Counted from the stretch's first letter, positions 1 through 7,801 are shown. The stretch: DNA of 15,226 nt from an uncultured Oscillospiraceae bacterium (GCA_937915075.1 CALDMA010000329.1:1-15226); one strand, 5' to 3'. A program made the numbers and translations. The notes: generated by a model from the letters alone, not told the origin.

Positions 1-851
1 CCAAGGGCAAAACGATTCTGATTGCGGGCTGGAAAGACATTGACGCCCGTTTCCGTGCTGCGCTCAAAGCAAAGCCGGACGAGGACGGCGCAGAGGATGC
101 GGCGCTGCCGGAGCTTTCCGAGGGGCAGATTTTTGAAACGGTCACGGCTTCTGTCTCCGAGCATTACACCACGCCGCCCAAGCCCTACACCGAGGATTCG
201 CTTCTGTCCGCAATGGAGAACGCGGGCAAAGAGGATATGCCGGAGGATGCGGAACGGCAAGGGCTGGGAACTCCGGCAACGCGGGCAGCGATGATTGAAA
301 AGCTGCTCTCTGCCGGATTTGCCGAGCGCAAGGGCAAAAGTCTTGTGCCGACCAAGGACGGCATCAATCTCGCTGTCATCCTGCCGGATATGCTGAAATC
401 GCCGCTGCTCACCGCTGAATGGGAAACCCGCCTGACGGAGATCGCCAAGGGCAGCGACGACCCGCAGAGCTTCATGCAGGGAATCGAGGATATGACGCGG
501 GAGCTGGTGAAGCAGTATTCCCACATCACCGAGGACGGTAAAAAGCTGTTCGCACCGGAAAAGGAAGCAGTCGGCATCTGCCCACGCTGCAAAAGCCCTG
601 TCTATGAGGGCAAGAAGAATTTCTACTGCTCTGACCGCTCCTGCCGCTTTGTCATGTGGAAGAATGACAAGTTCTTTGAAAGCCGGAGAACCGTCTTTTC
701 CAAGAAGATCGCCGCCGCACTCCTAAAGGACGGCAAGGCGAAAGTCAAGGGGCTGTACTCTGAGCGCACGGGCAAGACCTATGACGGGACGGTGCTGCTG
801 TGTGATACGGGAGAGAAGTATGTGAATTACCGTATCGAGCAGAGAAAATGA
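1..851 (+). CDS. topB: DNA topoisomerase III, C-terminal part (5' end outside window)
   Basis: This is the last 282 codons of a type IA topoisomerase; the frame is open from base 3 and the start lies upstream. Type IA enzymes cut and pass single DNA strands, and ICE copies are thought to help untangle transfer intermediates. The visible part has the family stretch YTEDSLLSAMENAG followed by GLGTPATRAAMIEKL, a core-domain hallmark of topoisomerase III. Near the C-terminus there is a single zinc-ribbon-like module (CPRC, then YCSDRSC) followed by a basic tail. The catalytic Tyr and Toprim domain would be off the left edge. The stop codon overlaps the ATG of the next gene (ATGA at 848-851), so the two are translationally coupled. 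The stop is TGA, which shows that TGA is a normal stop codon in this genome. Confidence 0.95.
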   Translation, partial: KGKTILIAGWKDIDARFRAALKAKPDEDGAEDAALPELSEGQIFETVTASVSEHYTTPPKPYTEDSLLSAMENAGKEDMPEDAERQGLGTPATRAAMIEKLLSAGFAERKGKSLVPTKDGINLAVILPDMLKSPLLTAEWETRLTEIAKGSDDPQSFMQGIEDMTRELVKQYSHITEDGKKLFAPEKEAVGICPRCKSPVYEGKKNFYCSDRSCRFVMWKNDKFFESRRTVFSKKIAAALLKDGKAKVKGLYSERTGKTYDGTVLLCDTGEKYVNYRIEQRK

Positions 852-1216
852 TCCGGCTGAATGACGCGCAGCATCGCAGAGTGAAAAAGCTGACCCGTTG
901 CCATTGCGCTAACAATGTGCGCGGGTGCTGTCTGCTGCTGGACGATGGCGAACCGTGCGTCTGTGTGCAGGCCATCAGCTATTCGCTGCTCTGCCGATAC
1001 TTCCGGGAAGCGGTGCTGCCCGCATACCGGGAGCTATGCGCGGATCTTGCAGCCACGGCGGACACCCGCAAGAAATGCGAGCTGTGCGGTAAGCCCTTTC
1101 CCGCCCGCAGCAATCGCGCAAAATACTGTGACCGCTGTGCGCCCTATGCTGCCCGGCGCAATGCAGCCGAGCGCAAGCGCCGCCAGCGGGCAAAGGCGCG
1201 GTGTGTCACGGTTTAG
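848..1216 (+). CDS. Cysteine-rich VLP domain protein
   Basis: A 122-residue protein of the Cys-rich VLP family, found almost only in Clostridia conjugative elements just after topoisomerase III. The N-terminal half has a cluster of cysteines (RCHCANNVRGCCL, then EPCVCVQ) and the name-giving VLP in REAVLPAYREL. The C-terminal half has a second cluster (KKCELCGKPFPARS, then AKYCDRCAPYA) that looks like a small zinc ribbon, followed by a very basic tail (ERKRRQRAKARC). This suggests nucleic-acid binding, but no function is established. It overlaps topB by 4 bases and is probably in the same operon. Confidence 0.9.
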   Translation: MIRLNDAQHRRVKKLTRCHCANNVRGCCLLLDDGEPCVCVQAISYSLLCRYFREAVLPAYRELCADLAATADTRKKCELCGKPFPARSNRAKYCDRCAPYAARRNAAERKRRQRAKARCVTV

Positions 1217-1281
1217 GGGCTTCAAAAGCCTTGCGGCAGGCGGTTTTCCAGACACGCTTTTGGAGTGTGCGGGGTATTCCT

Positions 1282-1338
1282 ATGGAAACTGCGAAAAACG
1301 GCTTTGAAAGCGTGACAGAACGCATTTTGCGGAGATAA
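1282..1338 (+). CDS. Possible 18-residue peptide METAKNGFESVTERILRR
   Basis: A tiny ORF in the gap between the Cys-rich VLP gene and the oriT-like module. A GGGG run sits seven bases before the ATG and could act as a ribosome binding site. The core FESVT-x-x-I recurs in a second small ORF on the minus strand (9666-9743). At the DNA level the two share an identical 15-mer (1303-1317 and 9717-9731). The shared core could mean a real leader peptide, a degraded remnant of a common ICE gene, or a DNA site. I do not recognise a function. Confidence 0.3.
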   Translation: METAKNGFESVTERILRR

Positions 1339-1357
1339 AAGAACGATTCAGTAACGC

Positions 1358-1451
1358 AGCAAGCATAGGGAGTGTGGCTACAACTCCCGAAAATCGCCGT
1401 CCGGCACAGACCGGGCGGCGATTGCTTGTTGGGATAGTCCCAAACCCTTAT
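1358..1451 (+). other. oriT-like three-hairpin module, left copy
   Basis: Three adjacent inverted repeats. Hairpin 1 (1368-1388) has GGGAGTGT pairing with AC-A-ACTCCC around a GGCT loop with one bulged A. Hairpin 2 (1392-1423) has 13-nt arms with a single G-T pair and a CACAGA loop. Hairpin 3 (1429-1443) is TTGGGA/TCCCAA with a TAG loop and is followed by AACCCTTATGTC. The outer blocks are nearly identical, in inverted orientation, to the module upstream of mobC (13462-13542), while hairpin 2 differs in sequence. A small palindrome next to a fixed single-stranded motif is the usual form of a relaxase nick region. The role as oriT is inferred; there is no T-tract, so it is not a simple terminator. 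Confidence 0.6.
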
Positions 1452-1470
1452 GTCAGAAAGGAGCGCAGAC

Positions 1471-3774
1471 GTGGACGAACACCTTTTGGAAGTATATCTT
1501 ATCAACACCGCACAGCATACCGAGGAAACGCCTGTTGCGGAATGGGTATCGCTGCCTACCGATGCCCAAACGATGAAAGCTGTTTTTGAACGGCTGGGCG
1601 TAGACGGGAGCGACACGGAACAGTATCAGGTATCTGCCTATCATTCCTCTCTGGACGGGTGGAGCGAAGCCTTGAAGCCCGGCGAAAGTCTGGACGATTT
1701 GAACTATCTTGCCGCGCTGCTCACCCAGCGCAGCAACGAGGAACGCGACAAGTTTGCCGCTGCCGCACAGTACGGCGACCATGCGGCAAGCGCAGCAGAC
1801 TTAATCAACCTGACGCACAATCTGGACTGCTACTGGCTTTATCCCACCGTACACAATTCCGACGATTACGGGCATTACCTCATTGACGAGCTGGACGAGC
1901 TGGAATTGCCGGACGCTGCCAAGAGGTTCTTTGATTACAAGGGCTATGGGCGTGAAGCAGTTAAAGAGGATCGCGGCATTTTTACCGATTATGGCTATGT
2001 CTACAACAACGGCAACGATTATGCGGAGTGGTACAAAGCCAACCAAGTGCCGCAGGAATATCGTCTGACTGCGCAGCCCAGCCCCCAGCGGGATATGGAC
2101 GAGCTGCCACAGGGCGCGGCGCTGCCCGCAGAGCCGATCCCCGTGCGTCCGCTGGTGCTGAACGCCACCGACACGCAGGGCAGAATCAAGGAGATCACCG
2201 AGCATCTGGAACAGGGCGTACAGGAGGTTTTTGAAAGTGAACGGTATCGGGATTACCTGAAAGCCATGTCCCACTTCCACAATTACAGCCTAAACAATAC
2301 GCTGCTGATCGTCATGCAGAAGCCGGACGCATCCCTTGTCGCAGGCTACGGAAAGTGGCGCGACGAATTTGAACGCCATGTCAAATCCGGCGAAAAGAGC
2401 ATCAAAATCCTTGCGCCCGCGCCCTATAAAATCAAAAAGGATGTAGCGCAAACTGACCCAGACACCGGACAGCCTGTGATCGGCGCAGACGGCAAGCCCG
2501 TCACGGAGCAGCAGGAGGTGACGATCCCAGCGTTCAAGGTGGTGTCTGTATTCGATGTGAGCCAGACCGAGGGCAAGGAGCTTCCCGACATTGCCGTGGA
2601 CGCGCTCACGGGCAATGTGGAACAATATGAGGATTTTTGGCGAGCCTTGAAGCTGACCTCTCCCGTTCCCGTGACGCTTGAAAAAATCGACGGCAGCGCA
2701 CACGGCTATTATGACCTTGCAGAAAAGCGCATTGCCATTGACGACGGCATGAGCGAGCTGCAAACCATCAAGACGGCGATCCATGAGATTGCCCATGCCA
2801 AGCTGCACGATATTGACCTGAACGCGCCGGAGCAGGCGGAGCGACCCGACCGCAGCACCCGCGAGGTGCAGGCGGAAAGCGTCGCCTATACGGTGTGCCA
2901 GCATTTCGGACTGGACACGTCAGACTACTCCTTTGGCTACGTCGCCGGGTGGAGCAGCGGCCGCGATATTAAGGAGCTGAAAGCATCCCTTGAAACCATC
3001 CGCACCGCCGCCAGCGAGCTTATTTCCGAAATCGAGGGGCATTTTGCAGAGCTTCAGGCGCAGCACACCGCAGAGCAGGAACAGGCTGCTGCGCAGGATG
3101 TGCCGGAGAACACCTTTTCCATTTATCAGCTTAAAGACGGCGACGCAACGCGGGATCTCAGATTTGAGCCGCTGGAACAGGTAAAGGCCGCCGGGCTGCG
3201 TGTTGACCGCGAAAATTATGAGCTGGTCTATACCGCACCCCTCTCCGACACGGACACGCTGGAGGACATTTTTGTTCGCTTCAACATGGACAGGCCACAG
3301 GATTTTACCGGGCATAGCCTTTCCATGTCCGATGTCATTGTGCTGCATCGCGGCGAGCAGGAAACGGCGCACTATTTGGATCGCGGCGGCTATACCGAAG
3401 TGCCGGAGTTTTTACAGCCGGAGCAGGCCGCACAGCAGGAAGCACAGGTTGACGCTCCGCCAGTGGAACGACCGCTGACAGAGTTACAGAAACAGGCTGT
3501 TGAAATTGCCAAGCGGTATGAAACGCTTTCCTTGCAAGAGAAAATCGGCGTGATCGCGCAGGCGTTCGGCTGCACGTCCGGCACGATTGAAACCTCGCCC
3601 TGCACAGGAAAATGGCGCGGCAAGCCAAAACCAAAAAGGTACAGCAGGAGCTTGTCGATAGCGCATTGGTGCGGTATAACCCTGAAATCATCCGCGTTGC
3701 AAAGGAAACTGCTTATACCGCCCTTAAAGAGCGCGAGCTTCAGGACAATGCCATTGCCGCAGAAAAGAACTTGA
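1471..3774 (+). CDS. Polyvalent antirestriction protein, N-terminal piece (ArdA-ArdC-YodL)
   Basis: I choose GTG at 1471 because AAAGGAG (1457-1463) lies seven bases before it. The in-frame ATG at 1450 lies upstream of that site and inside the oriT-like repeat. Residues 1 to about 195 resemble ArdA, a DNA-mimic inhibitor of type I restriction enzymes (acidic, EVYLINTAQHTEETPVAEW). Residues about 231-510 resemble ArdC: an ssDNA-binding part (YLKAMSHFHNYSLNNTLLI) followed by a zincin motif HEIAHAKLH at 438-446. Residues about 547-650 are YodL-like (FSIYQLKDGDATRDLRFEPL). The family signature TGKWRG ends at base 3621. The last 50 or so residues are a basic, low-quality tail read out of frame. 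The fusion would let one early-expressed protein protect incoming DNA. Confidence 0.8.
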   Translation: MDEHLLEVYLINTAQHTEETPVAEWVSLPTDAQTMKAVFERLGVDGSDTEQYQVSAYHSSLDGWSEALKPGESLDDLNYLAALLTQRSNEERDKFAAAAQYGDHAASAADLINLTHNLDCYWLYPTVHNSDDYGHYLIDELDELELPDAAKRFFDYKGYGREAVKEDRGIFTDYGYVYNNGNDYAEWYKANQVPQEYRLTAQPSPQRDMDELPQGAALPAEPIPVRPLVLNATDTQGRIKEITEHLEQGVQEVFESERYRDYLKAMSHFHNYSLNNTLLIVMQKPDASLVAGYGKWRDEFERHVKSGEKSIKILAPAPYKIKKDVAQTDPDTGQPVIGADGKPVTEQQEVTIPAFKVVSVFDVSQTEGKELPDIAVDALTGNVEQYEDFWRALKLTSPVPVTLEKIDGSAHGYYDLAEKRIAIDDGMSELQTIKTAIHEIAHAKLHDIDLNAPEQAERPDRSTREVQAESVAYTVCQHFGLDTSDYSFGYVAGWSSGRDIKELKASLETIRTAASELISEIEGHFAELQAQHTAEQEQAAAQDVPENTFSIYQLKDGDATRDLRFEPLEQVKAAGLRVDRENYELVYTAPLSDTDTLEDIFVRFNMDRPQDFTGHSLSMSDVIVLHRGEQETAHYLDRGGYTEVPEFLQPEQAAQQEAQVDAPPVERPLTELQKQAVEIAKRYETLSLQEKIGVIAQAFGCTSGTIETSPCTGKWRGKPKPKRYSRSLSIAHWCGITLKSSALQRKLLIPPLKSASFRTMPLPQKRT

Positions 3775-5987
3775 AGCCCTACACGCTGCTGAATGTGGAG
3801 TTCAACGACGGCGCAGATCAGCAAAGCAGCGGTTACATAGGCTGGTACTATGCGACGCTGGCGGTGGACGGAAAAATCTGCACGCATTTGGAAACGGGCT
3901 TGAATCACGACATTGCATCCGGCAGCGTAAGCCCGACGCCCACGCGGGAAAATTACTACGCAGCCGGAGCGCTGAAAGAAAGTGATGTGGACTATGTTTT
4001 CAACAACGTCGGCTTTTCCTCTGCTTCCGGCCTTTACTCTCTACATCTGAGCGACACCGCACGGGGACGCGCCGAATTGGAGCTTGCGAAAAAGCTGATC
4101 GGCGATTACTGCCGCGAAGAATTTCATTCCGGCGCAGATTTCAGTGACCTGTCCGCCGTTGGTATTGGACACACGACCATTACGGATGATGAAATCCCCA
4201 TTCAGGCATACGCAAACCTGGCGGACTTCCGCATTGAAAAATATTTGGGTGATGTGCTGATTGAAAGCCGACAGTATGAATCGCTGGCTGCGCTGATCCA
4301 AGGCGAGCTGAACGATTTGGAGTTTGGCGACCTGACCTATGCCGGCGACGAGCAGCTTGCCATGTTCCACGCCCAAGAGGAAGTGTCTGGCAAGGAAGCG
4401 CCTTCCCTTGATCCTGCGGCACAGCCTGTCGTGACGATTCTTTGGAGCGAGAGCGAGAAGCTGCAAGAGGGTGAACAGCTCCCGCTTGCCCGCGCAGACG
4501 CACTTTTTAAGGCGCTGGACGAGGAAAAGCGTTCTGAGCGTGAGAAGCCTGGTTACACAGGCGGCTGGTACGATAAAACCAAATTCCGCATTGACTGCAC
4601 ATTCCACGGGGAACGTGACAGCTACGAGGGGCGGCAGGACTTTGGCGACGGGGACGGCGCTCTGATCGACCATATCCAAGCCTATCACGAATACTACGCC
4701 AAGGACGAAAGCTGGAAAAACTTTGTGCTGCACAACGAGGGTACGGAAGCGTGGGAAAAGGACAAGGCCGAGCGTGAAACGCTTCTCACCGAGTTTGTAC
4801 CGTATATGCGGCTGCATTGCAATCTCTCCGAGCAGGAGCGCACCGCTGCGGATATGCTGGAAAATGGAGAAGCCCTGACGCCGGAGCAGACAGCATATTT
4901 TCATGCCGTTCTTGCCCATGTGGACGCTTGCCGGGAAAAGCTGAACGCGGGCGATTATCACTTGCCCGATCCACCGCAGCTTTCCAATTTTGATAAAGAG
5001 CTTCAGGACTACAAAGCCTATGTAGAAAGTGAGATCGCACAGGAAGCCGAAGCCGCAGGCATGACCGTGGAGGAATATGCCGCCAATGGCTACGAGCCGC
5101 AGGAGCAGCCCGCCGACGTACAGGAGCAGCCGGAGAAAGCGCCGCCCGCAGATACCGCGCCGGAGCAAGCCGCCGTCAGGTATTACACCATCAATGAGGG
5201 CGCTGCCCGCCGTGCCAACGATGCAAACAGCTACCGCGACTACGCCACAGGCAGCGCCACCGCCGAATATCGGCAGATGGTAGATCAGGCAGCGGCGATT
5301 GCGCAGCGGCAGAAAGAGCGCGTCGATCCCATGTACCATGAGAAAATTGACGCGCTGCTGGACACCTACGCCCGCAAGCTGGCGGAAAACCTGAACGACC
5401 ACTATGCCATTGAAGCCCGTGTTCCCTCGATCCTCGTTGCAGGCGGCAGCAATTTCCCTGTTCGCAAGAAAGAGAAGCAAAACGCCGCCCGTGACCGCAA
5501 TATGCAGGAGTGGCAGGCCGTTCAGGGGATTTTGGACAAGATCCGCAGCACAGGCATGGGCGGTATCAGCATGGACGACCCGCAGGCAGCGGCGAAGCTG
5601 GAAGCCAAGCTCGTCAAGCTGGAATCGGCGCAGGAAACCATGAAAGCCGTCAACGCTTATTTCCGTAAGCATAAGACTTTGGAGGGCTGCCCCAGTCTGA
5701 CGCCGGAGCAGATCACCAAATTGCAGCAGGAAATGGCGCAGTCCTGGCATCTGGATACGAGCCGGCCGTACCCTGCCTATATGCTCTCCAACAACAATGC
5801 AGAGATCCGCCGCATCCGTGGACGCATTGAACAGGTACGGCAGCATGAGGACACCAATTTTGCTGGATGGGAATTTGACGGCGGGCGCGTGGAAGCAAAC
5901 AAAGCGGATAACCGTCTGCAAGTGTTCTTTGACGGCAAGCCGGATGAAGCGGCACGGGACGAGCTGAAAGCAAACGGCTTCCGCTGA
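3612..5987 (+). CDS. Polyvalent protein, middle piece (LPD-type modules), ends at a premature TGA
   Basis: A 791-residue open frame overlapping the previous piece by 163 bases in another frame. The ATG at 3612 is probably not an original start: only a weak AGGA two bases before it is present, and the family sequence continues from the upstream frame. The modules visible are: residues about 54-150 (TLLNVEFNDGAD, GYIGWYYATLAVDGKI, ENYYAAGALKESDVDYVF); about 165-255 (GHTTITDDEIPIQAYANLAD, with ESRQYESLAALIQGEL); and about 273-415, LPD25-like (VTILWSESEKLQEGEQLPL, YEGRQDFGDGDGALIDHIQ). Then comes the widespread block RVPSILVAGGSNFPVRKKEK through TGMGGISMDDP to QVFFDGKPDEAARDELKANG. It stops at TGA (5985-5987) where Trp is expected. 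LPD numbers are from memory and uncertain. Confidence 0.75.
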   Translation: MARQAKTKKVQQELVDSALVRYNPEIIRVAKETAYTALKERELQDNAIAAEKNLKPYTLLNVEFNDGADQQSSGYIGWYYATLAVDGKICTHLETGLNHDIASGSVSPTPTRENYYAAGALKESDVDYVFNNVGFSSASGLYSLHLSDTARGRAELELAKKLIGDYCREEFHSGADFSDLSAVGIGHTTITDDEIPIQAYANLADFRIEKYLGDVLIESRQYESLAALIQGELNDLEFGDLTYAGDEQLAMFHAQEEVSGKEAPSLDPAAQPVVTILWSESEKLQEGEQLPLARADALFKALDEEKRSEREKPGYTGGWYDKTKFRIDCTFHGERDSYEGRQDFGDGDGALIDHIQAYHEYYAKDESWKNFVLHNEGTEAWEKDKAERETLLTEFVPYMRLHCNLSEQERTAADMLENGEALTPEQTAYFHAVLAHVDACREKLNAGDYHLPDPPQLSNFDKELQDYKAYVESEIAQEAEAAGMTVEEYAANGYEPQEQPADVQEQPEKAPPADTAPEQAAVRYYTINEGAARRANDANSYRDYATGSATAEYRQMVDQAAAIAQRQKERVDPMYHEKIDALLDTYARKLAENLNDHYAIEARVPSILVAGGSNFPVRKKEKQNAARDRNMQEWQAVQGILDKIRSTGMGGISMDDPQAAAKLEAKLVKLESAQETMKAVNAYFRKHKTLEGCPSLTPEQITKLQQEMAQSWHLDTSRPYPAYMLSNNNAEIRRIRGRIEQVRQHEDTNFAGWEFDGGRVEANKADNRLQVFFDGKPDEAARDELKANGFR

Positions 5988-6092
5988 GCACCTAGCGTCG
6001 GCGCATGGCAGCGCCAGCTTAACAAAAACGCATACTACGCCGCAGGGTACATTTCCTGTATTCAGCCTATCTCCGGGGAAAAGCCCATTGAC

Positions 6093-6626
6093 GTGCAGCG
6101 CAGCGCCCAGCAGAAGGAATCCGCTGCCCCTGACGCCCACCTGACTGGGGAGCGTGTTTCAACGCCGCGTGGCAGCTTTCATGTTGCCAATATGACCCGT
6201 GGGCAGATGGAAGCCGCAGGTTATGGGTATCACCACAGCACCGATGACGGCAAGTATCTTATCATGGGCAACGGCACACAGGCCTTTGCCATTGCCGCCG
6301 AGCAGCGGGAGCAGGAAAATTATATGCGCACGGCGGAGCTGTCCAGCGAGCAGAACTACAACATGATTGACGGACAGATCAACAACACCCCGTCCGTGGA
6401 CGAACTGGAAGAAAAGGCAAAGCGCGGCGAGGTGATTTCGCTCTCTGCGCTTGCCGCAGCGGTCAAGGCCGAGGATGGCAGAACGCCCCAGCGCGACCCG
6501 GACGGCAAAAAGCCGTCTATTCGTGCGCAGCTCAAAGCGGATCGTGCGCAGTCCTGCAAGCCGCAGCAGCGAGAAAAGGAACAGGAAGCCAAACGGAGCA
6601 TCCGGCAGGCTTTGGAAATAGAGTGA
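6093..6626 (+). CDS. Polyvalent protein, C-terminal piece (DUF4316-like)
   Basis: This piece is in the same frame as the middle piece. The frame is open right after the TGA at 5985 and reads APSVGAWQRQLNKNAYYAAG, the normal continuation of the family. GTG at 6093 is the first plausible start but has no convincing ribosome binding site; ATG at 6190 is another option. The sequence has RGSFHVANMTRGQMEAAGYG, then EQNYNMIDGQINNTPSVDEL and the DUF4316-type end KAKRGEVISLSALAAAV with a basic tail containing PSIRAQLKADRAQ. As an independent protein it would be 177 residues. More likely it is the stranded C-terminus of the large protein, possibly reached at a low level by TGA readthrough. Its stop lies three bases before the next ATG. 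Confidence 0.7.
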   Translation: MQRSAQQKESAAPDAHLTGERVSTPRGSFHVANMTRGQMEAAGYGYHHSTDDGKYLIMGNGTQAFAIAAEQREQENYMRTAELSSEQNYNMIDGQINNTPSVDELEEKAKRGEVISLSALAAAVKAEDGRTPQRDPDGKKPSIRAQLKADRAQSCKPQQREKEQEAKRSIRQALEIE

Positions 6627-6629
6627 CCT

Positions 6630-7580
6630 ATGAATAAGTTTGAAAATGTGGATGTGCTGGCATCCCTGCAACAGATCATGCAGCAGAACACAGCCGCCTT
6701 TCAGAATGATTTTGACATTGACAAGAAGATTCTGACACAGGCGGCAAAGAGTAAAAATGCCGAGGATAAGGTCTATTTATGGTTTTCTCGCCCCAACGGA
6801 ACGCATTGTCTGCGGGAACGGGATGTATTTCTGCGCGGAACGCGGGAGCATAATACGTTCCGCTTTTACCATGAGCAGACCAAGGAGCGAGTACTTGCCT
6901 ATGCCGTGGTGCTGTCCGGCGTGGAGAGCGGCAAGGTAAAAGGCAGCATTTATGAGCTGGACTATGCAGCGAAAGCCGAACTTGCGATCCAGACCGCCTT
7001 GCGGACAGACAATAACCGTCTGATCTATGAAAACGGCTCACGGGAGCTTCCCAAGGAATACCGCTTTGAAGCGACGCCGGATCGGGAGTACGGAAAGTTT
7101 GTGCGCTATGAAGCCGTTCCGCATGACCCGGACGCGCTGCGGGATCTGCTGCGCGATGAAAGCCGGAAGCGTGAACGGCTGAAACCCGGCAATTTCAAGG
7201 AGCATATCGGGCGGCTCTCCGACGAAAAGGTGCTTACCGAAGCACAGCGTCTTTCGGCGGCGTTCCAATCCCTGCAAGCGCCTAACAGCCCTAACGGAAC
7301 GCATTTTGTAGTAGAAGTGTCACCGTGGTTTGAGCGCATCGCATCCAGCCGGGAGCATGAGCGTCTATTTGCGCTGCTTCCGTATAAGACGCTGTATCTT
7401 TCTTCGGTCAAGGACAGGCACAGCGTTTTCGCTTTTATCAGCAAGGACGAGCGGCGCGATCTGCCGCTGCGCAAACAGCGTCCCTCTGTCCGGGCACAGC
7501 TCAAAGAGGGACAGTCAAAAAAGACCGCTGCACCGAAAAAGGCAGCAGCAAAGGCGAAAGATAATGATTTGGAGGTATGA
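6630..7580 (+). CDS. Conserved ICE hypothetical protein
   Basis: A 316-residue protein beginning MNKFENVDVLASLQQIMQQN, of a type I associate with Clostridia ICEs directly upstream of tnpW; I cannot assign a named domain or a function. The first two thirds look like a mixed alpha/beta cytosolic protein (DIDKKILTQAAKS, LWFSRPNGTHCLRERDVFLR, EYGKFVRYEAVPHDPDALRD). The C-terminus is a basic Lys/Ala-rich tail containing PSVRAQLKEG, nearly the same motif as PSIRAQLKAD in the piece just upstream. No signal peptide or membrane segment is seen. It starts three bases after the previous stop and overlaps the upstream candidate ATG of tnpW, so the genes look co-translated. Confidence 0.75.
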   Translation: MNKFENVDVLASLQQIMQQNTAAFQNDFDIDKKILTQAAKSKNAEDKVYLWFSRPNGTHCLRERDVFLRGTREHNTFRFYHEQTKERVLAYAVVLSGVESGKVKGSIYELDYAAKAELAIQTALRTDNNRLIYENGSRELPKEYRFEATPDREYGKFVRYEAVPHDPDALRDLLRDESRKRERLKPGNFKEHIGRLSDEKVLTEAQRLSAAFQSLQAPNSPNGTHFVVEVSPWFERIASSREHERLFALLPYKTLYLSSVKDRHSVFAFISKDERRDLPLRKQRPSVRAQLKEGQSKKTAAPKKAAAKAKDNDLEV

Positions 7581-7582
7581 GC

Positions 7583-7801
7583 ATGGACAATGTTTCGTTT
7601 ACCATTGAGGAAGAAAACCTGATCTGCATTTATCACAAGCACGACCGCCGCAGGACGATTGCAGCGATTTCCGACGCGCTGCCAGATTTGGGCGCAGATA
7701 TGCGTCCACTGGCGGAGCAGACGATCCATAAGCTGCACAACATGACCGACGCAGCATTTGAGGAAGCGCAGTTCACCATGACGCTTTCCGACGCAGAGTA
7801 A
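7583..7801 (+). CDS. tnpW: Transposon-encoded protein TnpW
   Basis: A 72-residue acidic protein matching the TnpW family: FTIEEENLICIYHKHDRRRT in the N-terminal half, and a helical C-terminal half with EQTIHKLHNMTDAAFEEAQF. The family is found in Clostridia mobile elements; its molecular function is unknown to me. Two in-frame ATGs exist. The one at 7577 overlaps the upstream stop but lies only one base after GGAGG (7571-7575). The one at 7583 has seven bases of spacing and is preferred. It is the last gene of the rightward operon and is followed by a strong terminator. Confidence 0.85.
   Translation: MDNVSFTIEEENLICIYHKHDRRRTIAAISDALPDLGADMRPLAEQTIHKLHNMTDAAFEEAQFTMTLSDAE

Larger units (their letters stand above)
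1471..6626 (+). pseudogene. Large polyvalent antirestriction gene, interrupted twice
   Basis: The three reading-frame pieces at 1471-3774, 3612-5987 and 6093-6626 look like one ancestral gene of roughly 1,720 codons. The first break is a frame change near 3621, where the conserved run TGKWRG passes directly into QAKTKKVQQ in another frame. The second is a TGA at 5985-5987 in an otherwise continuous frame. As remembered from related ICE proteins, the family reads GFRWAPSVGAWQRQL across this point; here it reads GFR-stop-APSVGAWQRQL. The order of modules is ArdA-like, ArdC-like with zincin motif, YodL-like, several large-polyvalent-protein modules, the GAWQRQL block and a DUF4316-like tail. Individual pieces may still be made. 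Confidence 0.7.

Noticed and set aside
1392..1423. Hairpin 2 of the left module as a transcription terminator
   Set aside because: The stem is strong, but no T-run follows on either strand, and its position is matched by a different hairpin in the right module.
1450..1470. ATG at 1450 as the start of the polyvalent gene
   Set aside because: It lies inside the conserved oriT-like block, and the AAAGGAG site lies downstream of it; GTG 1471 is correctly spaced from that site.
3600..3650. Programmed -1 frameshift site between the two large frames
   Set aside because: There are A-rich runs but no proper X-XXY-YYZ heptamer in the incoming frame, and the family match already changes frame at 3621, which fits a deletion better.
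5985..5987. TGA read as Trp by an alternative genetic code
   Set aside because: Several intact genes in the window use TGA as their stop codon.
4041..6140. A 699-codon open frame on the minus strand opposite the polyvalent gene
   Set aside because: The plus strand shows clear protein families here; the antisense translation is Leu/Val/Cys/Phe-rich with no recognisable domain and is a shadow of GC-rich codons.
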